A stretch of 64,000 nt of DNA from Paenibacillus albidus (GTDB lineage Bacteria; Bacillota; Bacilli; Paenibacillales; Paenibacillaceae), in the NCBI RefSeq assembly GCF_014644435.1, contig NZ_BMKR01000020.1:51539-115538 (forward strand), given 5' to 3'. Every line of letters starts with the position of its first letter. Within the stretch, counting starts at the first letter, position 1. Positions 1 to 6,595 of this stretch are shown piece after piece. The notes beneath the pieces were generated by a model. It did no database searches. It had not been told where the DNA came from and was given only the letters and a program-made list of their open reading frames with translations. The position numbers and the translations under genes were made by a program.

Positions 1-439
1 CCATATGCCCGTTCACATTGTTGATCTTGATGGAGGAATCCAGATCAGAGATCCGCAGCTTCCCGTCCTTGTGGGATTTCAGCTCCAGTCCCAGATGCCG
101 GGGAATCTTGATCTCCATATCGACGGCAGCTACCCCCATGGCCCCGAACTGGGCTTGGAACGAGGCATCCAAATAAGCGGTTTGCTCCTCTTTCCGCAGC
201 TCAAGCTTCGGCTCCTTCATCCGGAATCCCTGGGTCCGCACCGTGGCCGCAACTTCAATCCGCTCCGAATCGGTATATCCTGTAACTTCAATCTCTCCAT
301 TTTTGTTCTCAATCGTAAGCTGGGTCAGTCCACCCGCGTCCAATTCAAGGGATTGGGTTGCTGTTTTTTCTTCGCCCCCCGAACATGCAGTTACAAGCAG
401 TACTATTGACACAATCAATGCATATTTGATGAATTTCAT
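1..439 (-). CDS. Putative lipoprotein, cut off by the window edge
   Basis: Reading leftward from an ATG at 437-439 (Shine-Dalgarno AAAGGAG just upstream), the frame is open to the window edge, giving 146 residues of an incomplete protein. The N-terminus has a short basic start, a hydrophobic stretch and a lipobox (LVTAC, Cys near residue 19), so it should be lipid-anchored on the outer face of the membrane. The mature part carries alternating hydrophobic and charged residues with repeats such as IENKNGEIEVTGY. That resembles the beta-helix adhesin-like DUF4097 family, but I cannot confirm the family from a fragment. It follows the ABC transporter genes on the same strand with a 25-nt gap, so it is probably the third gene of that operon. 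Confidence 0.72.
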   Translation of the reverse strand, partial: MKFIKYALIVSIVLLVTACSGGEEKTATQSLELDAGGLTQLTIENKNGEIEVTGYTDSERIEVAATVRTQGFRMKEPKLELRKEEQTAYLDASFQAQFGAMGVAAVDMEIKIPRHLGLELKSHKDGKLRISDLDSSIKINNVNGHM

Positions 440-464
440 GAGGATACTCCTTTAAAATTATTAT

Positions 465-1400
465 TTAAGTTACATCGCGTTTGACAAAGGCCGTGTAGGA
501 GACCAAATGCATGACGGCGAGATGAATCAGGACAAAGACGAGCGCATAAGCCAGACTCACCTCTCCGACAGGCGGATCACCCCAAATGTAGGGGGTAAGG
601 TCGGTGTGGGAAAAAACAAAATACCTGGTCCAGTCCCAGCCATTCATAGCTATAGCGATAACAAATCCGGCTACTGAAGCGAGCAGGGAAATGACAATGG
701 AAAAGGTCGTGCTGCGAAAAGCGGCTGATATCATAAAAGCCAGGGTGACAGTCAGCACCATAAACGGCAGGTGGAACAGATAACTGCCAAGTAATGCCTG
801 CAGCAGGGGGATCTCTCCTACGGCAGAATCACTTACATACAGATAGGAATGATCCAAACCGCCGAAGCCAAAGATCAGGCTGCCAAACAAAATGGATAAC
901 AGCAGACCAAGCAAGGCTAAAGCGAGTCCAAACAGGATGGAGGCGATATATTTGGCACAATAAATCTTGGTCCGGCTAGCCGACCGGGTCAATAACAGCT
1001 TGATGGTTCCCGATGCAAACTCGGCAGCGACAATTTCACCGGCAATGATGATGGCGATCAGTGAGATGGCGAAGACTACATTGCCCACCTGATCGACCGC
1101 AAAATTCCAGGCACTCTGCTGCGGGGGGATTCCATGGTCAAGATGATACTGGTTCAGCAAAAGTTGCTTCTCTGCTTGTCTAATCTCAATGTTCAGCGCA
1201 TCGGGAGCGGATGTTTCCTCTGTAAGCCAACTGTTCTCCTGTTCCAACTGCGCCCGCCAATCCTCAGAGGCGGCAGGGCTGCCGGAGGTATGCAGGTTAA
1301 TGATCTGGAGCAGGACGAACAAGGCCACTATGGCAATGAGAATCCAGGTACGTTTTCTTTTGTATATTTTCAGATTTTCATTTTGAATTAACAGATTCAA
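465..1400 (-). CDS. ABC-2 type transporter permease
   Basis: A 311-residue polytopic membrane protein. It has one transmembrane segment near residues 20-37, a large extracellular loop (about 40-95), then a block of five hydrophobic segments to the C-terminus, the usual layout of ABC-2 permeases of the BcrB/YxlG type. The loop after the first segment is rich in acidic residues and Gln. The start is TTG (1398-1400), whose bases overlap the TGA stop of the upstream ATPase gene (TTGA), so the two are translationally coupled. With the ATPase it should form an exporter for a lipophilic substrate, an antimicrobial peptide or a lipid. The substrate is not readable from the sequence. Confidence 0.85.
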   Translation of the reverse strand: MNLLIQNENLKIYKRKRTWILIAIVALFVLLQIINLHTSGSPAASEDWRAQLEQENSWLTEETSAPDALNIEIRQAEKQLLLNQYHLDHGIPPQQSAWNFAVDQVGNVVFAISLIAIIIAGEIVAAEFASGTIKLLLTRSASRTKIYCAKYIASILFGLALALLGLLLSILFGSLIFGFGGLDHSYLYVSDSAVGEIPLLQALLGSYLFHLPFMVLTVTLAFMISAAFRSTTFSIVISLLASVAGFVIAIAMNGWDWTRYFVFSHTDLTPYIWGDPPVGEVSLAYALVFVLIHLAVMHLVSYTAFVKRDVT

Positions 1401-2308
1401 TGAGGCTCCCCTCCCGTGATCTCGATGTACTTGTCTTCCAGCGTTCTTTTGATGGTAGTTACCCCATAGACACTAATGCCTGCATCCAGCAGCTTTTGAC
1501 TGATTTCAGGAATCCGGTTCTTGGGAATTCGGACACGCAGCTGCTCCTGTTCTACATCAATTTGCTCGCCGGATAATAAGGACTGAAGCAGCTGAACCGC
1601 CAGATCGGGACGGTCAACTTCAAACCGCACCTGGGCATGCTCATCCTGAACCATATCGGAGACACGTTGGACGCCAACCAGCTTTCCTTTCTGCAGAATC
1701 GCTACCCGGTCACACATCATTTCCATTTCCGACATCAGGTGGCTGGAGATCACGATTCCCACATCCTGCTGCCGGGCCAGAAGCTTCAGATGTTCTCTAA
1801 GCTCGCGGATGCCTGCGGGGTCCAGGCCGTTGGTCGGTTCATCCAGCAGCAGCAGCAGCGGCTTATGCATTAGGGCAACAGCCAGGCCCAGGCGCTGCCG
1901 CATGCCCAGCGAGTAGGAGCTGACCTTGTCTCGGATGCTGTGCGCAAGCCCTACCCACTGCACGATTTCGTCGATTCTTTGCCGGGTCACTCCTTTGGAC
2001 ATTCTGGAGAACAGGATGAGATTGTCATAGCCGGAGAGATATTTGTATAAATCGGGCTGTTCCACAATTACCCCTACCTGGGCCATCGCCTGTTCAAAAT
2101 GCTGGCTGGTATCCAAGCCATTGATCAGCACCTGCCCTTCCGATTTCGAGATTAGCCCGACCAGCATGCGGATGGTGGTGGTTTTTCCAGCTCCGTTTGG
2201 GCCCAGCAGGCCCAGAATCTCCCCTTTATCCATCTCCAGCGTTAAATGGTCTACCAGTATTTTTTTGCCGATCTTTTTGGTAAGATCCTGAATTTGCAGC
2301 AGCGGCAA
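1397..2308 (-). CDS. ABC transporter ATP-binding protein (BcrA/YxlF-like)
   Basis: A 303-residue nucleotide-binding subunit. Walker A is GPNGAGKT at residues 36-43, the signature is SLGMRQR at 133-139, Walker B is LLLLLDE at 151-157, and the H-loop lies in VISSHLMSEME. The extra 80-residue C-terminal domain is typical of the DrrA/BcrA exporter subfamily. The start is TTG at 2306-2308, supported by GGGAGGG eight bases upstream. It overlaps the permease gene by 4 nt. The operon is divergent from a kinase-regulator fusion gene at 2508, an arrangement common for antibiotic-sensing and detoxification modules in Firmicutes, so that regulator is the likely controller. Confidence 0.93.
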   Translation of the reverse strand: MPLLQIQDLTKKIGKKILVDHLTLEMDKGEILGLLGPNGAGKTTTIRMLVGLISKSEGQVLINGLDTSQHFEQAMAQVGVIVEQPDLYKYLSGYDNLILFSRMSKGVTRQRIDEIVQWVGLAHSIRDKVSSYSLGMRQRLGLAVALMHKPLLLLLDEPTNGLDPAGIRELREHLKLLARQQDVGIVISSHLMSEMEMMCDRVAILQKGKLVGVQRVSDMVQDEHAQVRFEVDRPDLAVQLLQSLLSGEQIDVEQEQLRVRIPKNRIPEISQKLLDAGISVYGVTTIKRTLEDKYIEITGGEPH

Positions 2309-2416
2309 TGAGTAGCCCTCCCTTTTCCGATTGTGGTTTGTAAGATATAATTTTCCATATCTATCAGGTTCATTACATCCGCCACCAATGTAGCAGCGGT
2401 GCAGTCATAATGAACA

Positions 2417-2431
2417 GTGACACACTGTCAC
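2417..2431. promoter_or_regulatory. Perfect palindrome in the divergent ABC / kinase-regulator intergenic region
   Basis: GTGACA-CAC-TGTCAC is a perfect 6-3-6 inverted repeat in the 199-nt gap between the divergent genes at 2308 and 2508. A third GTGACA lies at 2441-2446. Its position suits an operator for the adjacent NarL-type regulator or another dimeric protein. The assignment is inference. Confidence 0.4.
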
Positions 2432-2507
2432 AAGCTTGATGTGACAAGGAATTCTGAGGGTCATACCGGGCACAGGTCCGGTCATATAGGGGAGTGGGGT
2501 TGCAGGA

Positions 2508-4292
2508 ATGAAGGTCTTGAAGCAGCAATGGTCGTGGCAGGATTGGACAATACTCACCACACGAATCCTGTGGAGTGCATCGGTGCTCCTGTTGATGTAC
2601 CGGGATCAACCGGATTTTCCTTTTTCGGTCGTGCTGGTGGTTCTTCTGCTTTGCAGTGGAGTTTCTTATGTATTGGTGCCCGGCCCTTACCCGCGGTATC
2701 TGGCTGTTGAAGTCTTGCTTACCGGAGGGCTGTGTCTTCTGTTTGTCCATCAGTATGGGTTGACCCGGTTGTTCCTTCCGGCTGTGTTTACGATTGCATT
2801 CTATAGCCGGGGGAAAGCCCATTATATTGCGCTGCCGCTCACCATGGCTGCGTATATGGTAAGCGCGGCAGATTCGGTAATGTTATCCTTATCGCACCCG
2901 CTTATTTGGCAAATAACGACAGACGCTCTGTTTGTATATGGAGTGGGGTTTGCGCTGCAAAAGGGAGCGGGAGCGATCAATGCAATCCGGCAAAAGCTTG
3001 CTTTGACGAAAGAACAATATGTTATTTTGCAACAGTATTCTTCCCAGATCGAACGCATGACTTTGCTGGAGGAGCGGTACCGTATGGCCCGGGAGATGCA
3101 TGATACCATCGGGCATAGCTTCACTTCGATAATTCTGGGAATGGAGACTATGAAGCCGTACCTGAATTCCCAGCAAGGCGAGGTCAAGCTTCAGGGGATT
3201 CTGGAGCTGGCAAGAACAGGCCTGGAGGATATCCGCCGGCAAATTCATCAAATGGACCCGCTTGAGGAGGAATTGCCGCTGGACCGCGCTCTGATTCAGA
3301 TTGTGGAGCAATTCCAGTCCAATACGGGGATTCGCGTTTTTTTTCGTACGATGGGGGAGCCTTACTCCGTGATGAAGCAGGCCAAGCATACCTTATACCG
3401 TTGTTTGCAGGAGGCTTTGACCAATGCCAGCCGGCACGGACAGGCCAGCTCCATCCAGGTCGTTCTGCAGTATGATCCGGTGCAGGTCATGCTGCAAATA
3501 CAGGATAATGGAAGAGGCAGGGCGCAGTTTCAATATGGATTCGGCCTTACAGGCATGCAGGAGCGGCTGGCTTCACTGCAAGGAAAGCTCTACCTGGATT
3601 CACAGGAGGAGGACGGCACCCTGGTAACCTGCATCCTTCCAAATCAGGCCCATGAAGGCAGCCAGCAGATTCACATTCTGCTCGTGGATGATCAGCCCTT
3701 GATCCGTGAGAGTCTAAGGCTGCTGCTGGGGGAGGAGAAAGATTTCCACATTCGTGCCGCCGGAGACGGCCAACAAGCCCTGGAGATCTGCCGGGCCGAT
3801 CCGCCCGATCTGATTCTAATGGATATTCATATGCCGGTGCTGGATGGGATGAGCGCCACCAAATTGATTAAGGAGTCCTGGCCGGAGATCCGTGTCATTA
3901 TGATTACCACGATTGAGGACGTATCCTACGCTGCCGAGGCGCTTAGGCTGGGGGCGGAGGGCTACCTGCTCAAATCGATTCATCCGAAGGAGCTGGCGGC
4001 TACAATCCGTCTGGTCAACGGGGGCGGGACCATGATTTCCCAAGATGTGGCCGGGCATCTGTTCCATGATCAAAAGCTGAACGTGCCGCATAATCCTTAT
4101 GATCTTACAGAGCGGGAGCTGGATGTTCTTCAAGGGCTGTCCCAAGGACATCGCAATAAGACGATTGCCCAGAATCTGCATCTTTCGGAAGGAACCATTA
4201 GAAATTATATTTCTTCGATTTATTTAAAGCTGCAGGTCGGAAGCCGCGAGGAAGCGGTGGAGAAGATCATAGAGGAGCGGTTAATCCCGTAA
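2508..4292 (+). CDS. Sensor histidine kinase fused to NarL/LuxR-type response regulator
   Basis: A 594-residue protein that carries a whole two-component system. Residues 1-155 hold about five membrane segments. A dimerisation/phosphotransfer domain follows with EMHDTIGHS (phosphoacceptor His198), then a HATPase with N-box CLQEALTNASRHG and G-box QDNGRGR (about 285-380). A receiver domain begins at residue 388 (VDD acidic pocket, Asp439 in LMDIHMP, Lys489), and a LuxR HTH spans 530-590. Separate kinase and regulator genes are the norm for this class. The junction (around 3650-3690) is suspicious: one extra base near 3668-3671 would end the kinase about 40 nt later and give the regulator its own ATG at 3652. 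It probably controls the divergent ABC exporter. Confidence 0.85.
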   Translation: MKVLKQQWSWQDWTILTTRILWSASVLLLMYRDQPDFPFSVVLVVLLLCSGVSYVLVPGPYPRYLAVEVLLTGGLCLLFVHQYGLTRLFLPAVFTIAFYSRGKAHYIALPLTMAAYMVSAADSVMLSLSHPLIWQITTDALFVYGVGFALQKGAGAINAIRQKLALTKEQYVILQQYSSQIERMTLLEERYRMAREMHDTIGHSFTSIILGMETMKPYLNSQQGEVKLQGILELARTGLEDIRRQIHQMDPLEEELPLDRALIQIVEQFQSNTGIRVFFRTMGEPYSVMKQAKHTLYRCLQEALTNASRHGQASSIQVVLQYDPVQVMLQIQDNGRGRAQFQYGFGLTGMQERLASLQGKLYLDSQEEDGTLVTCILPNQAHEGSQQIHILLVDDQPLIRESLRLLLGEEKDFHIRAAGDGQQALEICRADPPDLILMDIHMPVLDGMSATKLIKESWPEIRVIMITTIEDVSYAAEALRLGAEGYLLKSIHPKELAATIRLVNGGGTMISQDVAGHLFHDQKLNVPHNPYDLTERELDVLQGLSQGHRNKTIAQNLHLSEGTIRNYISSIYLKLQVGSREEAVEKIIEERLIP

Positions 4293-4305
4293 CATCCGAG
4301 TGTGG

Positions 4306-4348
4306 GCAACTCCTAATTGTAATGAGCTGCAATTAGGAGTTGCATTTC
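4306..4348 (+). terminator. Rho-independent terminator
   Basis: A perfect 14-bp stem, GCAACTCCTAATTG against CAATTAGGAGTTGC, with a 10-nt loop, 14 nt after the kinase-regulator stop. The T-tract after it is short (ATTT), so termination may be leaky. Confidence 0.75.
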
Positions 4349-4368
4349 TGAGTAGAGAGGTTTATACT
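4340..4368 (+). promoter_or_regulatory. Sigma-A promoter of the TetR gene
   Basis: TTGCAT (4340-4345), a 17-nt spacer and TATACT (4363-4368). The predicted start site near 4375 lies just before the operator-like sequence at 4378-4397. The -35 box overlaps the right arm of the upstream terminator. Confidence 0.6.
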
Positions 4369-4377
4369 CCATTTATA

Positions 4378-4397
4378 TAGTGATTGACCAATAACCA
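4378..4397 (+). promoter_or_regulatory. Operator-like sequence 1, likely TetR autoregulation
   Basis: TAGTGATTGACCAATAACCA is an imperfect palindrome (14 of 20 positions symmetric). It matches the sequence at 5024-5043, ahead of the next gene, at about 16 of 20 positions. It sits at the predicted start site of the TetR gene, the usual place for autorepression. Confidence 0.6.
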
Positions 4398-4426
4398 ACT
4401 GAAATTTGTTGGATAAGGAGGCTGCC

Positions 4427-4984
4427 ATGGCCAGACCGTCAAGTCCCAACCGGGGCAAAGGAGAAGAAGCAACCGCTGTGAACCGCCGGGAGCAGATTTT
4501 GGAGGCAGCTGTTGCTGTTTTTGCGGAACATGGGTATTACCGGGCAACCACCGCACAGGTGGCTGAACAGGTTGGAATCTCCCAGCCTTATGTGTTCAAG
4601 ATTTTTAAGAATAAAGAAGAGTTATTTGTGGCTGCTCTTGGGCGGGCCTTTGACCGGATCGTCCGTGCGTTTGAAGGGCTTGAGACGGCAGGGGATCAGG
4701 TACTCAGGGAGGCCATCCAGGTGTACGAGCAATTGATGGAGACGCACCCGAATGAGATTATATTGCAGGTGCAGGCCTTAGGGATTCGGGATGAAGCCAT
4801 TCGCGGAGCTATGCAGGATGGAATGCGCAAGGTCACGGGTCTTGTCGAAGGCAAGTTCACTGCTGCCGGACTGGATCATCCGGAAGTGCTGGTCAGCACA
4901 TTTATGGCGAACGGCATGCTTTGCAACATTGCGATGTCACTTGAAATGCCTGAGCTGAAGCCGAAACATTTGGAACAAGAGTAG
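4427..4984 (+). CDS. TetR/AcrR family transcriptional regulator
   Basis: 185 residues from the ATG at 4427, chosen because AAGGAGG lies six bases upstream; an earlier in-frame start has no ribosome site. The N-terminal third is a TetR-type HTH (about residues 20-65): REQILEAAVAVFAEHGY, then TTAQVAEQVGISQPYVFKIFKNKEELF. The C-terminal ligand domain is all-helical and carries no signature that names a ligand. A shared operator-like sequence precedes this gene and the epimerase gene 76 nt downstream. The simplest reading is that it represses both itself and that enzyme. Confidence 0.9.
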   Translation: MARPSSPNRGKGEEATAVNRREQILEAAVAVFAEHGYYRATTAQVAEQVGISQPYVFKIFKNKEELFVAALGRAFDRIVRAFEGLETAGDQVLREAIQVYEQLMETHPNEIILQVQALGIRDEAIRGAMQDGMRKVTGLVEGKFTAAGLDHPEVLVSTFMANGMLCNIAMSLEMPELKPKHLEQE

Positions 4985-5023
4985 ATCTGGGGGCTATGCC
5001 CTTGGATTATTCCGATTCATAAG

Positions 5024-5043
5024 TAGTGACTAATCAATAACTA
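5024..5043 (+). promoter_or_regulatory. Operator-like sequence 2, ahead of the epimerase gene
   Basis: TAGTGACTAATCAATAACTA is an imperfect palindrome (TAGT...ACTA ends, 14 of 20 positions symmetric) matching the sequence at 4378-4397. It lies 18 nt before the epimerase start, close to its ribosome site. Confidence 0.6.
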
Positions 5044-5060
5044 AATCCGAGGAGGAATAA

Positions 5061-6023
5061 ATGATGTTAAACAAAGCGTTGGTACTTGGTGCAACGGGCG
5101 GTACAGGAACGGTCATTATTGCGGAGCTTTTAAAAAGAGGCGTTGAAACGGTAGCCTTTGGGCGGTCTATGAACAAGCTGGAACAGCTGGCAGGAGTACT
5201 CGGCAACCCAACGGGCTTGCAACTCCGGACTGGTGATGTGTTCAATTCAAATGATGTTTATGAAGCGGCGCAGGGGGTGGACGTTATTTTTCATAGTGCT
5301 TCCATTCCTTATCATGAAATGAGTACGAAGCTGCTGCCCATGGGAGAGGCGGTAATGCAGGCGGCGAACAAACGCGGGGTGAAGGTTGTTGCTGTGGATG
5401 GCATTTATCCTTATGGGAAAAGAACGGATGAGCAGCCGATTGACGAGAATTATCCGAAACATCCGCATACCCGTAAGGGAAAAGTGAAGCTGGAGTTTGA
5501 GCGCATGTTCTTCAGTCCAGGCCCGAACCAGGTTAAAGGTATGATCGTACGGCTGCCTGATTATTATGGGCCTACAGCAAATGAAGCCTCTTACCTAGGC
5601 TCCACCCTGGCTTCGATTGCCTCCGGCAAACCGGGTATGTTCATCGGCAACATGACGGTTCCGCGCGAATATGTCTATCTTCCGGATGCGGCGGTAATGA
5701 TGGTTGAGCTCGCGGGCAGGGAAGAAGCTTACGGGCAGAACTGGAACATTCCGGGTGCAGGTGTGATCTCGGGCCGGGACATTGTGCGAATCGCCCGCAA
5801 GGCCAGCGGAACCTCCAAAGCAGTGCTCCCAGTCGGTGCCGTCGGATTATCCATCCTGGGGGTGTTTATTCCGGTGATGAAAGAAATCGTTGAAATGCTC
5901 TATTTAACCAAGGAACCGCTTAGATTAAGCGGCAGGAAGTATGAACGTCTGATCGGGCCCATCCCGTCCACTTCGTTTGAGGAAGGGATCACAGCCACAA
6001 TTCATTCGCTGATGAGCCGATAA
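5061..6023 (+). CDS. NAD(P)-dependent epimerase/dehydratase-like protein (atypical SDR)
   Basis: A 320-residue Rossmann-fold enzyme. The cofactor loop is LVLGATGGTGTVI (residues 7-19), followed by a typical atypical-SDR core: VDVIFHSASIPYH near residue 75 and a YPYGK segment near 118 that may supply the Tyr-Lys pair. The C-terminal substrate region is variable, so the reaction is unknown; NAD-dependent sugar epimerases and isoflavone-reductase-like oxidoreductases are both possible. The start is ATGATG at 5061/5064, seven bases after GAGGAGG. An operator-like sequence shared with the upstream TetR gene suggests that regulator controls it. Confidence 0.82.
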   Translation: MMLNKALVLGATGGTGTVIIAELLKRGVETVAFGRSMNKLEQLAGVLGNPTGLQLRTGDVFNSNDVYEAAQGVDVIFHSASIPYHEMSTKLLPMGEAVMQAANKRGVKVVAVDGIYPYGKRTDEQPIDENYPKHPHTRKGKVKLEFERMFFSPGPNQVKGMIVRLPDYYGPTANEASYLGSTLASIASGKPGMFIGNMTVPREYVYLPDAAVMMVELAGREEAYGQNWNIPGAGVISGRDIVRIARKASGTSKAVLPVGAVGLSILGVFIPVMKEIVEMLYLTKEPLRLSGRKYERLIGPIPSTSFEEGITATIHSLMSR

Positions 6024-6094
6024 CGGGCAGTTTGGTGTTGTCTCTGGAATTATGATACTATTTAGTCCTATATAGAATGAGGAAGTGAACTTTA

Positions 6095-6451
6095 ATGATC
6101 AGCATTACCATTCCAACACCGGATGTTACGATTACCAAGCAGGACAATCCTGTGCTCAGCAATATTTATGGATTTACGGACTTCCACCTGATTACCCGGG
6201 ACAAGGGCGGAATCTTTATGTTCTACAATGACAAGGATGAGCTTTTGTTCGTGGGTAAAGCACGCAAGCTGCGACCGCGCATCAAGAAACACTTCGAAGA
6301 TACCGTCTCTGTTATCAAGGATCACCGTGATGAAGTCACCAAGATCGAGGTGTGCATCGTGGATGATGCGGTCGACAGAGAAATATATGAGACGTATATT
6401 GTGAATACGCTCAGAGCCAAATACAACGTAGACAAAGTACTCTACAAATAA
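6095..6451 (+). CDS. GIY-YIG nuclease-domain protein
   Basis: A 118-residue single-domain protein. The core reads GGIFMFYNDKDELLFVGKAR, where the family GIY and YIG motifs are replaced by GIF and FVG, then LRPRIKKHFED. A conserved Glu lies in DREIYETYIVNTLRAKYN, the UvrC-like signature. Stand-alone versions are annotated in Firmicutes as excision-repair endonuclease-like proteins, but the substrate here is unknown. The gene is monocistronic: 71 nt separate it from the previous stop, and a strong terminator follows at 6465. Confidence 0.75.
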   Translation: MISITIPTPDVTITKQDNPVLSNIYGFTDFHLITRDKGGIFMFYNDKDELLFVGKARKLRPRIKKHFEDTVSVIKDHRDEVTKIEVCIVDDAVDREIYETYIVNTLRAKYNVDKVLYK

Positions 6452-6464
6452 TTTGGATGAATTG

Positions 6465-6493
6465 AACCGCCCCCAACCCGGGGGCGGTTTTTT
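6465..6493 (+). terminator. Strong rho-independent terminator
   Basis: AACCGCCCCC pairs perfectly with GGGGGCGGTT around a 5-nt loop, followed by a T-run (6488-6493). It ends the GIY-YIG transcript. Confidence 0.93.
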
Positions 6494-6508
6494 GTGTGCT
6501 GTGCATGA

Positions 6509-6537
6509 TTGACACAAAGATTAAAGTGGAATAATAT
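6509..6537 (+). promoter_or_regulatory. Near-consensus sigma-A promoter
   Basis: TTGACA (6509-6514, 6/6), a spacer of exactly 17 nt, and TAATAT (6532-6537, 4/6 against TATAAT). This is the best promoter in the window. It drives the PEP-utilising enzyme and probably the TetR gene after it. The 50-nt leader is AT-rich with two ATATATCA repeats. Confidence 0.8.
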
Positions 6538-6595
6538 ATCAAATGAAACTATATATCATAATTTACGTTACTATGCGATTACGGGAGTGAAAAAG

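Noticed and set aside
5..409. Open frame on the plus strand at the left edge
   Set aside because: It is the antisense of a lipoprotein gene whose minus frame has a lipobox, a ribosome site and protein-like composition.
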